Of a DNA stretch of 64,000 nucleotides, positions 47,697-59,251 are shown piece after piece. Source of the stretch: Arbacia lixula (lineage: Eukaryota > Echinodermata > Echinoidea > Arbacioida > Arbaciidae); contig OZ022588.1 in the NCBI GenBank assembly GCA_963669155.1, positions 14,564,835 to 14,628,834 of the forward strand, in the 5' to 3' direction. The notes under the pieces were generated by a model. The model did no database searches. It was not told the origin of the DNA and saw only the letters and a program-made list of their open reading frames with translations. The translations under genes and the position numbers were made by a program. The first letter of the stretch is position 1. The number at the start of each line of letters is the position of its first letter.

Positions 47697-47909
47697 CTGT
47701 GAAGTTTGAGATCGTATGTTGGAGAGTTCCAAAGTGTCAATGGAGCCGGGTTTTATGTGGTTGAGCAAATGGCACAAAATAACTCCGTCTCGAAGCGTCT
47801 GTCCCAAGTCGAAAACTTCGGCATCCGGATTCATAATCCTGTGATCGTAAGGTAAAACACCACACTCCACCAGCCACCTTGCACATAATCTCCATGATTC
47901 GCAAGCCAT
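47697..47909 (-). CDS. vav: vav exon 1: N-terminal half of CH domain
   Basis: This exon carries 71 codons from ATG to the donor CAG|GTACAT, ending in phase 0. It opens MACESWRLCARWLVECGVLP and contains LRDGVILCHLLNHIKPGSID, the Vav-type CH-domain signature (Vav2 reads [20 protein letters not shown]). An in-frame TGA at 47934-47936 lies nine codons upstream, so translation cannot start much earlier. The ATG has A at -3 and G at +4. It is followed by the largest intron of the gene. In the Vav family the CH domain helps hold the DH-PH unit in its inactive fold. Confidence 0.96.
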
Positions 47910-47940
47910 TTTGGAAGAAATGTGAAAAATCAATCAATTC
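47897..47940 (-). promoter_or_regulatory. vav translation start context
   Basis: On the coding strand the start reads TTCCAAAATGGCTTGC. A at -3 and G at +4 fit the animal Kozak context. The in-frame TGA at 47934-47936 fixes this ATG as the first usable one. CAAAATGGC also resembles the YY1 motif that often overlaps animal start codons, but that is only a resemblance. No TATA box or transcription start could be identified upstream. Confidence 0.7.
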
Positions 47941-48101
47941 TCCAGCACGATAACGTGTTATTTTGTCACTTCCCTGTTCTGGTTTTAGCTCTGTGCGCTG
48001 TTCCCTGGTATGTGTATTTTTACGCTATCGGACCTAACCCTGCCGCTATATTGTCACCGCAGCGAAAACTGAAACCTCCCCCGGAGTACGTAATATGGGT
48101 G

Positions 48102-48155
48102 CACCCCCCCCCCCCCCCCTCCCTCCCCACCCCCACACCACCCCGCCACCACCAT
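48102..48155. repeat. poly-C tract near vav 5' end
   Basis: A run of about 16 C followed by CCCACCCCCACACC words, about 200 bp upstream of the vav start. Confidence 0.9.
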
Positions 48156-48499
48156 TTCCTAAATAACACATTTTGGGGGAATTTCGCAATGACAATGGAT
48201 GCACTTACGGTCGGATTCGGAAATATGAGAGTATACGTCGGTCGGCATTTGTTCTGTTGTGTTTTCTTCTGTTATTTTTAGAATAAACTTTCTAAGATCT
48301 CGGCGAGGCGTATAGTTATTTAACTTGTAGGCCTGCCTACCTGCTCATGATATCAAGTATGTGCCTGTTTAATTAATAATTTGACAGATAAATGACATCA
48401 ATTTGTTAATTGTTAACTTCGTTTCCAATCCCCTCTTCATTGTTTTCTTTCCCCTCATTCGTCATCATCACCATATTTGGCTTCTTTTTATATCTTTAT

Positions 48500-48890
48500 C
48501 TTTTCTTCCTATTTCTCCTTCTTCTTCTTCATTTGCTTCTTTTTTCCTTTTCTTTTTCTTTCTTTTCTTTTTCTTCTTCCTTTCCTTCTTTTTTCCCGAC
48601 TTCTTCTTCGTCTTTCTTCTTCTTCTTTCTTCTTCTTCTTCTTCCTTCTTCTTCTCTTCTTCTTCTTCTTCTTCTTCTTCTTCCTTCTTCTTCTTCTTCT
48701 TCTCCCTTTTCTTCTTCTTCTTCTTCTTCTTCTTCTTCTTCTTCTTCTTCTTCTTCTTCTTCTTCTTCTTCTTCTTCTTCTTCTTCTTCTTCTTCTCCTA
48801 CTTCTTCTTCATCATCTTCTTCTTCTTCTCTTCTTCTTCTTCTTCTTCTTCTGTCTTCTTCTTCTTCTTCTTCTTCTTCTTTCTTCGTCG
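48500..48890. repeat. TTC/GAA microsatellite upstream of vav
   Basis: About 390 nt of TTC-rich pyrimidine sequence, with a pure TTC stretch of about 85 nt near 48710-48795. It lies 590-980 bp upstream of the vav start codon, read as GAA on the gene's coding strand. All long open frames here (poly-S, poly-F, poly-L, poly-E) are artefacts. Confidence 0.97.
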
Positions 48891-49041
48891 TCATCGCCAT
48901 TGCCTCATCCTCTGCTCTACCCTAATTCTCCTTCCTTACCCTCAGTGCTTTGAGTAGGTCCACTTTAAGCTAACCGTAGTGGTATTTTTTTTTCCTTTTC
49001 TGGTTTATGACAGTGTCCACTTTTTAGCCATATCAAAAATT

Positions 49042-50693
49042 TATACTAGGCGTTTAAAAAAACTCTTGACACTTTTTAAAAAACTGAAATATTTATAATA
49101 CAACTCAAATCAAGCTGAAACTGACACAAGGTAAGTCAAATGTTGTCAAATATTTTCGAAGCAAATTTCATGACATTTCGTGAATTATTATTTTTGTAAG
49201 GGTACATGCAGGTAATAAGGGCCAACTAAGCTCATTTCGACGATTTGCATCAAATTACAAAATGAAGCAAAGTCTAATCTTTGTTTATATGAATCAAAAA
49301 ACTACTGCTCACGTAGCCCATATTACCTGATATCCCCTATAACCTGCATGTACCCTAATCCTTGGAATATCTAATGAGTTTTTCACTTTTGGACAAATGT
49401 GGACCTGAAAATATGTGTGTATCAGATAAGTAATTCAGAAACGCAACAATGGCCATTGTGTATCACACCTGTAAATCCGCCAGCAACTTATATCACAGTG
49501 TCATTAATAACGCACGATGCTTCTCTTAAGGCGCTGTCACACCTTGGCGTTTTAGACAGCGTATGCCCGACGTATGAGGAATTTGGTGAATACGCTGGCG
49601 TACGTCGAATACGTTACGGATAAGTTTTGCATACGTTAAGAGTACGCTAAAACACGCTGGTATACGTCGTCATACGGCGAGGTCGTCGAAAAATTTTGTG
49701 CAAGCACAAAATTTTTCGACGTATGCCAGCGTATGATCATACGTCCCGCATACGCGGGCCATAAGTTGTAGGCAAGTTACGCGATCGTTGATACACGTTG
49801 ACACACGTTACTGGTAAGTTACTCATAAGTCGATGAACGTCGAGATAATGTCCAGCGTACCCTAAAACTTACTTCTAACCTATGAGTAACGTGCTTTGAA
49901 AGTATGTGCAACTTAACTGTAACGTATATTGACGTATGAAGACGTATGAAGACTTGCTCCGGACGACCACAAAACTTACTGAACGTGTTTATAACTTACA
50001 GCTACCGTACAATGGCGTATTAGTTTTCTTCGGCATGGCGGTGGTGTTGATACGATGATGCATCGTGCGGTTATGATTTGAATAGTGGAGCGGCAGCCTT
50101 TTTATAGGCTACGACACGTGTTCGTCAGCGATACGCTGCCGCGCGCTATGCGTAAGTTAGGCTATCGTAGCGCATAAGTTGTGTACGCCAGCAATACGCT
50201 GAGCATTCGTTGGAATACGTTACTTATAAGTTAATGAAGCGTTCGATATAAGTTACTAATACGTTATGTATACGTCCAACTCGTTATGAATACGCTAAGT
50301 ATATGCCCAGAGTTGAGAAAAAAAATCAAAGTTCAGCGTATGCCGACGTTTTAGAGAAATTTTGATACGTCGGGCATACGCTGTCTAAAACGCCAAGGTG
50401 TGACAGCGCCTTTAGAAAAGGCGTTGTGGGTTGACATGTGTAATTCACAATTAATGGCCATCGTTGTGTTTTGAATGAATCATTGGATTCACATGCACAC
50501 CTTTTAGGATCAAAATTTGTCGAAAAGTAAAAATCTCACTAAATATTCACAGGACTATCAAAAGAAAAATAATCAATGAAATGTCACAAATTCTGCTTCT
50601 AAAAAATACATCTCCTTATGTTGTGTCAATTTCAGCGTGATTCGAGTTATAATCATTTTCCAAGTGTCAACATTTTCTTTTAACACTTAGTAT
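49042..50693. mobile_element. outer inverted-repeat element, split by an inner insertion
   Basis: The left flank (49042-49525) and right flank (50415-50693) are imperfect inverted copies: CAAGCTGAAACTGACACAAG against TTGTGTCAATTTCAGCGTG, AACGCAACAATGGCCATTGT against ATGGCCATCGTTGTGTTTTG, and TATACTAGG against CTTAGTATA. The possible flanking TA would fit a Tc1/mariner-type MITE. The inner element at 49529-50411 sits inside it. Confidence 0.8.
49529..50411. mobile_element. 883-bp MITE with 47-bp perfect inverted ends and TTA duplication
   Basis: The left end AGGCGCTGTCACACCTTGGC and the next 27 bases to position 49575 are exactly repeated in reverse at the right end. TTA flanks both sides (49526-49528 and 50412-50414). 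A 3-bp TTA or TAA duplication is typical of PIF/Harbinger elements. The interior consists largely of ATACGTTA, GTACGCTA, TACGTCG and AAGTTA words in both orientations, with a perfect hairpin CGTCGAAAAATTTTGTGC/GCACAAAATTTTTCGACG near the left third. There is no protein. Confidence 0.92.
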
Positions 50694-52428
50694 AGATGCA
50701 TCGATGGTTTGGCAAAACAATAATAAAAAAGGGGAAAAAAAGAACACGTGTTTAGGCTAAATCCCAAAAGAGAACGATGTACACTGGCACAAAATGCATT
50801 TGAACAAGCCTCGGAAATGTTATGAATCAAGTTTATTATTGAAAATACGATTCCTTAATCGTGGTAATCTACGAGTACTTAAATGTATATATACAAAAAA
50901 GGGCATGCTTTTTGAAACGAATTACGAAAACGAGTAAAACAATTGATCAAACATTAATAAAATATTCAAATATAAAACCAACGGGACGAGTATTAGTTGT
51001 ATAAGAGGAGAGTGCTATGTAGACCACTATAGGAAGTGTTATACCGCCACTTACGACAAGAAATATACATCTTTGGTGGTTATTCTCTTTCTCGCTCCTC
51101 TTTCTCTGTGTCTGCTCCCTCTCTGACTCAATCACTCACTCCCTCTCTCTCAGGCTGAGCTTCAATTTCAAATAAAGCAGACAAATAAAGGGCCTGTAAA
51201 AGAAATTCACCACCTGTAATACACATAAGTTATATAATAGTTAAAGAATCAATTTAAATATTTTTTTATATATTTCTTTATTATGACTGAAACAGCACAA
51301 CCGATTTCATCCAAAAAAAAAAAACTCAGTCCCCGTTCGAATAACAAAAAGACCAATCATTATTTTGGTCATTTAGACCTCTTTATGAACTACAATTGCG
51401 TATAGAAATACATATTAGTGCGGTGACACAATACTTGTAACTTAAATAACAATAATGGTGCATTAATTTTCGTTCCTAAAAACTACTATTCATGGACGTG
51501 AGGTAATGTAAGATTCAAAATTAAATGCAACAATATGTAAATTATCAGCCGCCATCGCCTTTCACTCCACACTGCCTAATGGGCAAGGTGGGAATGATGT
51601 GTATTGCAAGTGCAAACATAGTGCCTCAATGGCGCATGAAATACTAGGTGAATATTTTCTCTATTGTGATTTACCAATCGTTTGATCTGTAGCTGGAAAT
51701 CATAAGGGGAATAATGAAACTACACTGATTTCGATTGCATAATACAACAATTATTTTTCGCATTACTATTGAATAATGTTCGAGGCTACTGTACTCTTTT
51801 TGTACTTTTCAAACAAGTTAATGATGCTAATAGTAATGGTAATAATCGTTATGATAATAATGGTTATAACGATGTTAATGACCATAATAATGGTAATACA
51901 ACAATGATACTAGACTAGACATATCAAGGTAATTGCAATAACGGCAGCAGAGCGTTTATATAAAAATATGCTATTTTCTCGACTATGACGACAAGACGTT
52001 GTATACCGCTCTCTACGCCAGAAACATTATACTCTCACCCTGATCGTGCCTGCCAGTCAGAACCGTCTACCCGAGCCTCGAAACTGGCATCCAATAATAT
52101 GCAAATGAGCCGTGACCAATAAGGAAGGATTAATTAGTGTCCGAATGGTGCAATAAAAAAAGAATATTTCCAAGTAAGTGGACACTAGTGATTATAAAAC
52201 TATCGTACGACAATAAAAGTTATTCGATTGAAAAGCTGGGGATTTCTTCTTTAGGTCACGTACCGGAACTATTTTGTTCAGCCCTCACGGTTCCAATTTT
52301 AATACCTGCATAATTTACGCACAGAATTCAAAGGATATACCGAAAATTGAAACCATTCTATAAAAAAATGTTGTTTATGGCTTTTTAATATATCTTATGA
52401 CACTTTAACTAACCAATGAGTTATTGTC
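50694..52428. other. intergenic, no gene seen
   Basis: AT-rich DNA upstream of vav. A TGGTAATAATGGTTATAAC-type simple stretch lies at about 51825-51905. No gene is recognised. Confidence 0.45.
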
Positions 52429-53120
52429 CAGGATGATCTGCGTATGAACACTCACATTGATAATATTTGTAAATCGGCTGCCATGGGACTACATAGGATT
52501 GGGAAGATAAGACATTTTTTGGCTAAAGCGACCACAGAGAGGCTTGTTCACGCATTTGTATTTAGTTACTGAGATTTCAATAATGGTCTGTTTCTGGGAA
52601 TCTCTGAGACTCAACTAAATAAACTCCAACGTGTACAAAATTCAGCGGCAAGGCTTGTAACGCGAAAAAGGAAATTTGAACATATAACTCCGATCCTACG
52701 TAGTCTCCACTGGCTCCCGATAAGGGCTCGTGTTCAGTTTAAAATCTTCACTCTTGTATTCAAATGATTATGTGGAAATGTTCCTGCCTATCTTACTGAA
52801 CTCATCAAACCATACCAGTCTACTCGTAATCTTCGTTCTCAATAAAAAAATCTTCTCTCTGAAATTCGTGTAAAATCTAAGACATTCGGTGATAGAGCTT
52901 TTGCAAGTACGGCACCCAAATTATGGAATAACCTCCCCCAAGGCATAAGATCATTGACAGACTTCGATCAATTCAAATCAAGACTAAAGACGCATCTGTT
53001 TGATAATTATTAGTTATTTTCAAATTCTCACATAATCAATTTTTACTTTCACACGCATAGAGATTATTTGAATGGTATTATGCGTCTCTAAGAATTGATT
53101 ATTATTATCATTATTATAAG
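52429..53120 (+). pseudogene. LINE reverse-transcriptase C-terminal fragment with ATT-rich tail, copy 1
   Basis: The plus-strand frame from 52429 to the TAG at 53011 reads like the C-terminal part of CR1/L2-type retrotransposon proteins. Recognisable blocks are LQRVQNSAARLVTRKRKFEH, ITPILRSLHWLPIRARVQFK, TFGDRAFASTAPKLWNNLPQ and FKSRLKTHLFDNY. Three in-frame stop codons interrupt it (after FVFSY, after LVFK and after RNLRSQ). A short TTATTATTATCATTATTATA tail follows. It is a 5'-truncated dead copy. Confidence 0.85.
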
Positions 53121-53139
53121 TTTTTACTGTTCTTTACTC

Positions 53140-53450
53140 CCATGTAGGTCGCATGTCGGAACTTTTTGATCGGGTCTTACTCTTTCAGTTTGACATCAAT
53201 GCTCATACCGGCATGTTACGCGCGACATTCACATGATATACCAACTGCTTATAATGATTCTACAAAACATGTCAGGGCTTCTAAAAATAACGTATGACGT
53301 ATGAGGTGAAAGCTAAATAGGTGTTCTGTACTCTCACATAGGTGGCATGTCGGAAATTTTTAATTGAGTCTTACTGTTTCAGTTTGAAATCAGGGTTAAA
53401 AAACCGGCACTGCGGCCGATTACGCACGGCATTCACAAGATATTTCGGAA
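53140..53450. repeat. two-copy tandem repeat of about 190 bp
   Basis: GGTCGCATGTCGGAACTTTT at about 53147 and GGTGGCATGTCGGAAATTTT at about 53342 begin two diverged units that also share GTCTTACT-TTTCAGTTTGA. Confidence 0.75.
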
Positions 53451-53681
53451 ATGGACATCATTCTTCCAAAATATGTCGGGGCCTTTAATTCCACTCATCA
53501 TTGGTATACTCTTTTAACTCACAACAATTCAAATTCCCGCTCTTCTCCTTTATACCAAAATATGGCGTCCTCCGCGCCGGAAATGGTGCCGGATTTGGAG
53601 ACGGACAATATCTACAATGAAATGGAATTTCAAACTGTTAGGAGAAAATGGAATCGAAATCGACCTGAAAGAAAAAGATAA
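53451..53681 (+). CDS. unassigned open frame, 76 codons, probably transposon-derived
   Basis: ATG at 53451, stop at 53679-53681. It contains an internal MASSAPEMVPDLETDNIYNE segment, then a basic end KWNRNRPERKR. I do not recognise the family. The composition is not low-complexity, but the position between two decayed LINE fragments suggests a remnant of a retrotransposon 5' or ORF1 region rather than a host gene. It may not be expressed. Confidence 0.2.
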   Translation: MDIILPKYVGAFNSTHHWYTLLTHNNSNSRSSPLYQNMASSAPEMVPDLETDNIYNEMEFQTVRRKWNRNRPERKR

Positions 53682-53724
53682 TGAAGTTTAGAAATTAAAA
53701 GTCATCACCGGAACTTAGGAACCT

Positions 53725-54434
53725 TTGGACCATGTTCAACGGGCACATGACAGTGCGACCTCTTTGTTATATAGGAATATCTCTCGCACTGCTACAGCAT
53801 GCAGCCATGCATCCACAAAATATGACGCATTCGAAACCACCTCGACAAACAGACCACCATAAAACTCATTCACGTTTTTGTCACCTCACGCCTATACGCA
53901 GGCAACACAATGCTCTCAAACATCCCGGACCAAGGTATTCGACATCTACACAGAATTCAAAACATAATAGTCTGCAAGAGTCATCGAAAGGACATCCCCG
54001 ACCACATTCTGCACGTCCTGCACTGGCTACCAATGGACAAGCGTACACAGCTCAAAATTCTCCTTACGACCTTCAAAGTTCTTCACGGACTTAATTGCAC
54101 CTCCTTACATCGCATATCTTCTAGTTCCATACACTGCACGTCATACCCCTCGTTCCCAGCCAACACCTCCTGCACATACCTCGTAACCGCACCCAAACAT
54201 ATGGACACAGATCGTTCTCATTTATTGCTCCAACCCTCTGGAACAACCAGCCACTTCACACCCGGAAAGCATCAACGTTTTCTTCTTTTAAAGCTTTACT
54301 TAAGAATCACTTGTTTTGTAATTAGTTTCGTGCTTCTTGTTAATGTAAAGACTGTGAATGTAAGACATATACTTTTGGAATTTTGTAAATATTAATGTAG
54401 AGCGCATAGGGAACCGTTATGGCTATTATGCAAT
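53725..54434 (+). pseudogene. LINE reverse-transcriptase C-terminal fragment, copy 2
   Basis: LHRIQNIIVCKSHRKDIPDH and LHWLPMDKRTQLKILLTTFK (about 53940-54090) match the same conserved C-terminal block as the copy at 52429, but from a different lineage. The frame shifts before and after this stretch, and the downstream part (TDRSHLLLQPSG) is decayed. It runs directly into a long ATT microsatellite, as LINE 3' ends of this type often do. Confidence 0.75.
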
Positions 54435-54792
<358 letters not shown>

Positions 54793-55394
54793 CGAAAAGG
54801 CTACCCCCTTCGGCATACTCATTAAGTGCCGAAAAGAAGGTAAAATCCCTACTTTATTCTTCAAACTTTGGGGAACATTCCGGTGAAAGTTCTCGAAGCA
54901 ATGAACGGCGCGAAAAGGGTTCTAACAGGCGTGGCTTCAGTGATGAGTTTTGAAGAATTATATCAATTTTCTGTAGGCCTATAAGGCCATGATTATTCTT
55001 AGTAATAGTATACACATAATGGATGTTGATGAGTGCAATGAAGAGCATTTTTCATGAGGTGAAAGATGACAAGATCCATTCATTTCATCTTTCACGTACC
55101 GAATGGAATATTCTGTCCATTGCACGAATGTAAAACCATTCATGGTTTGTTTGATATGACACCACCGAAATTAGCTCGATATGCATAATTCATGCACAAG
55201 TGCAGATTCTGAGCGGTCGCGGTTCGCATACACAATACACGCGAGTACTAGTGGTCTCGGCGAGCGTGCAATGGGCAATATCGTATGGATCCAAAATTGC
55301 ACGGTTGATGACGTCATTGTAAGTGGACTGATTGATCGATATCAAACAATCAATCTAATGACAGGGATCTATCTAGGTATCATATAAAGCGTTA

Positions 55395-56190
55395 GGTTTT
55401 GGGCTATGGGCATGATGGGGTTCATATCCGGCGAACAAGCTGGCCATGGCAACTGCACGACGCCCTCTGCCTCCAGAAATTCCCTATACGACATTTTGTC
55501 CGTACACTCGTCTTGCATAAGGAAGGCAGTGGACCTCTAAGATGTCCCCTGTAGGCGGCGGCGTTAACGTTTCCGTCCGGAACCACCAGTGGCATTTCCC
55601 CTCCATAATGGATGCAAGCCCATAATGATCATAACAGAGCTACCTCGGCCTTGAGTCGTCTCGTGGATACCGTCATCGTACAGGTTTTTTTCCGGCTAAT
55701 CGACCAACCCGTTGTCTCCCATCCATTCAGTCAAGGAAGAATCGAGTCTCGTCCGTGAAGACCACATTCATGTTGCCAATGTCCTGGATGAAGTCTTCTG
55801 TGCTCCTTAGCCCCCAAAAGTCGAGATACTCTGTGGCGAACCGCTGTAAACCGCTGTGCTCGGTAACCTTGTTGGAACAATCTGCAATCAAAGGTTGACC
55901 GGCAAACGGTTAACTCATGCTTTCTCCTCCACAAACGACGAAGACGACTCGTGGGCAATTTCTAATATCGTTAGAGTCAATTGACGAAAATCTCTTCCGT
56001 GTGGTGAATTTGGAGATTTCTGTGACTGCACATTCGCCGCCTCACGTTTACGTAAACACCATCTTAGATACTACACTCTGTGATATCCCTAGCGTTTCTA
56101 GCAGTCTCACTGAAGCTCTCCTGTCGCAGTGCTTCCACTCTCTCAAGGATTGCTGTTGCCGTTGGATGCAGGCATAGTCTAGTTTATTGC
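55395..56190 (-). pseudogene. Tc1-like transposase remnant
   Basis: On the minus strand, pieces in shifting frames give the order expected for a Tc1-type transposase: an N-terminal helix region, RRKHELTVCRSTFDCRLFQQ and YRAQRFTAVRHRVSRLLGAK (second DNA-binding part), NVVFTDETRFFLD (with the first catalytic D of the DDE triad and its FTDE context), and FLEAEGVVQLPWPACSPDMN followed by PI at the C-terminal end. Several frameshifts and stops are present. The full set of catalytic residues cannot be followed. Terminal repeats were not found. Confidence 0.82.
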
Positions 56191-56650
56191 AAACGGTATA
56201 AGAAACTCGAAAAATGCAACCTTCTTATATACAGTGCTAAGGGAAAGAGACAGAAGGGAAGGGAAAGAGACAGAATATCGCATGTATAGGTCTACAACAA
56301 AATAATTCATTACATAATACATTTTTCATGTCATAATGTCAACGTTGTAACGTGGAAACTTTATCAAATCACCTAATTAGCATTTTGTCTACGCGTAGCC
56401 TTTCAAATACTATAAATAGAATTTTGCTCAGAAATAGTTATTCCACTTGTATGGCCAAAAGTGTATATCAAGTAAAGAGATGCCTTGCTTTTTCTTTGAA
56501 ATGGCACGTAATGTTAAATGTATTTCACTTCTTGTCTCTTTATTATTCCACATAATGCTTTCAATTCTCATTTGTTGTTAAAAGGTACCACATCACCAAC
56601 TTCTTTATTCTCAGGCGTAGCGGGCGCCGGACATCTTATTGGTCGCTAGT

Positions 56651-57273
56651 GCTATGGTCACCGCTCAGAGCGGCGACCACTGATCTCTCCAGATCAGTGG
56701 CGGCGACCGACCGATTTGTAGCCTGCTCGGTCGCTGCTGGAATTTAGGCATCACCCAGCGATTGTTTGGAAAAGTCGAGCAGGCTGTAGAGCACAAGGGA
56801 TGCCTGGGCGGCGCCTGGTTGGTTTCCCGTCGGTCACTGGTCAATTTTAGGTCAAAAATGGGCAATATCAAAAAATTGTTCGGCGGCCGGCCAATGATCG
56901 GCGGGGCATCTACGGGTGTCTCGTAGGCGTATCTGCGGCGGCCCGCCGGGCTCCGCCGGGAATTTATCATGAGCAACCTGTGTATACATGTGGCTTCCCC
57001 AGGCTGTTCATTAACAACGTCGACCGATTTCGAATTCGCCGCCCAGTGACCGGCATATCTCCCAGCGGCGACCGGCCAGCAATCGGGCGGCGAGTAAAAA
57101 ATAAGCAGGCGCCGCCCAAATTTTAACTCCATGCTAAAACTTCAGCGGCGACCGAGCGGTGCCCTAAAAACAAGTGGTGCCCGGGCGAAGGCCGCTCGGT
57201 GCCCGCCCGGAATTGGCTAAAAAATCGCCGTCCGGCCGCCGAGCAGGCTACTTTTTGAGGTTGTGACCATAGC
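56651..57273. mobile_element. GC-rich MITE with GCTATGGTCAC ends
   Basis: GCTATGGTCAC at the left pairs with GTGACCATAGC at the right, 623 bp apart. The interior is strongly GC-rich and built from GCGGCGACC, TCGGTCGC, GCCGCCGAGCAGGCT and CGGGCGG words in both orientations. The minus-strand open frame of 155 codons inside is a by-product of this composition. Confidence 0.8.
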
Positions 57274-59251
57274 TTAAAAGGAGCTCAATCCGTATACCAC
57301 CGTCTACTACGCTGAAAGCCACCGTTGAATAGCCCAGGTGTGCTAGTATTTATTATTATGCAGCACGTGATCCAAAGCCTTTTGACCTTCGTCTTTTCAA
57401 TCAGCCGGCACCTGCAGACGGAATGGAAGAAAAGAAAGACTGAATGAAGGCGATGCCGGGAAGGGGGAGGAGGTGGAAGGGGGGGAGAGGGCGAGAGAGA
57501 AGTAAGAAACATAGAGGTGGACAAATCTTTGATGTTGCTATGCATTGGTGTTGCTATGCTGACATTACGCGTCGTATCGGGTTAACCTTCCATTTACGTT
57601 TTTAAGCAAATGGTGTGCATACGTTACTAATTATAATTCCTAAGCTTCCTATATTTGCCCGACTATATAGCAAAAAAGACTGCATTCCTTCCAGGGAAAC
57701 TAAATCATGAGGTGCAGGTGATAGTCGTAATGCGTTCCTTCACATTATTGGGTTAAGGGGGAGTTGTGACTAAATTAAGAAAATGGCTTCTTGGGTGAAT
57801 CGTGCCTCAATGCGGGAAATATCTCCTTAGTCTTTAACAGTTTTTTTCAGGTCTTAACGGATAGAGATTATTATTGAAGATGCTGTGCGTTGACGACGGT
57901 GATCGTAATTTGCTAACAAAATGACATTTAAACCGCGGCAATGTAGACTAGTCTTCTGTACTATAGCCGACTTGAGGAATATTCCCGCACAGGAAGTATG
58001 CTTCTGCTTTTTCATTTAGAAACATGTACTTTTTAATGGATGAACACCCCTGTCATAATTTTATATTTTCTAACAACGTTGCATTTATCCACGCTTGTCC
58101 GTGTCATCAAATAATGTATATAATGAAATATTGTATTAATCAACACCACAATTGAATCTTCTTTCCTCATCCTTCCCACTCCGCTCCTTTTTATTCTCCC
58201 CCGTCTCTCCCTCTTCTCACCCCCGCCGTCTTTCACCTCTTCGCCTCTTCATTCATATTCTTCCCCTTTCCTCCTCCCCTACCGCCTTTCATTTATCCTC
58301 CATGTCGTCCCCCTTCATTCTTACCCCCCCCCCCCAACCCACCCACCCATATCCCTCCTTCACCCTCCTTATCCCAAGGAGCAGAGTGTTTGGGTAGGGC
58401 CAGGGGCATACCTTCTGAACAAATCTCCGGTCCCGGCCCGAACAATAAGCTAGGCGTTAAGTCCCCTCCACTTCAGCACTGCCGCTAATGGCTTGCCAAG
58501 ACCGGTATGATCCGATGGCCAAATTTCCACCTCAGAAAGAAAAAAAAAGTAGAAAAAAGAGGGAAGGAAGACGTTTTGATAACATTGATGATAATGATAA
58601 TTCGGTCAAAGAACACAGGATGGATGATATGTCGTTTATAGCATGTATAGCCTGCGCACCCAAGTGTTGGTGAATAACTGGCGAATTATCATCGATTTGC
58701 CGAGTGTTTTAGCCTTCTTACCTTAAATAGTGATACAGCTCACGGGAACCGTTTTCATGGCAGTACCGTTCGTTTGTCCACATACATGTCATAAGCCCCT
58801 TCTTAGGTCTGGTCTATAGTGTATAAATGTAGCAACATATCGCAATGTTTCTAAAATCGTGAACGTAAGGTAAAAGTTGCTTGGCAACTCCACCCAAACA
58901 CAGCCAAAACGAATATTTCGAAACATTCCGCTCTTGAGTGTTACTTTTGTAACTTCGATGTTTGGCTAGTGCAAATGCTCACAAGCGAAAAAAAACAACA
59001 TCTCCAGGAATCTCGGGATTTGGTTGGGAATCAAATTCCACGTTCTTTCCAGTGATCAATTTGTTTTGTGGATAGCTATGTATTAATAAAACACTTAAAC
59101 ATCGCTGCTCAGTTTCAACCCGGATTAACCGTGACAAAAGCCAACTGAGCTTGATTAGTCCTTGATCAGTCACAACACAATGGCACAGATTGTCTTCCGT
59201 CAATGTGTGAGAAACGCCCCATCATGGCATTTCACCGTTCGTTATTAAAGT
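57274..59251. other. intergenic, no gene seen
   Basis: Purine-rich stretch at about 57445-57510, pyrimidine-rich stretch with poly-C at about 58150-58350, otherwise AT-rich. No gene recognised. Confidence 0.45.

Larger units (their letters stand above)
4082..47909 (-). other. vav: vav gene, 5' portion (13 exons, 3' end outside window)
   Basis: Vav proteins are cytoplasmic exchange factors that load GTP onto Rho/Rac GTPases after tyrosine phosphorylation downstream of receptors. Thirteen exons on the minus strand join in frame, each with GT/AG borders and matching phases, into about 443 residues that follow human Vav1 almost segment by segment: CH (about 1-120), acidic segment with tyrosines 140, 159 and 171, DH (about 192-370), and the start of PH (about 400-443). 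Human Vav1 has DH near 194-373 and PH near 402-504, so the lengths agree closely. The C1 and SH3-SH2-SH3 parts are not in the window, and I found no further exon between 1 and 4081. Intron lengths in order are about 22381, 809, 7994, 1597, 928, 1836, 1743, 1104, 573, 2041, 425 and 1068. A single invertebrate Vav ancestral to the three vertebrate paralogues is the likeliest reading. The splice model is derived by eye, with no transcript evidence. Confidence 0.96.

Noticed and set aside
48403-48957. Long frames of poly-F, poly-S, poly-L or poly-E
   Set aside because: They arise from the TTC/GAA repeat and have no protein-like content.
56665-57132. 155-codon minus-strand frame in the GC-rich element
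   Set aside because: It is explained by the GC-rich word-repeat interior of the transposon. No domain is seen.
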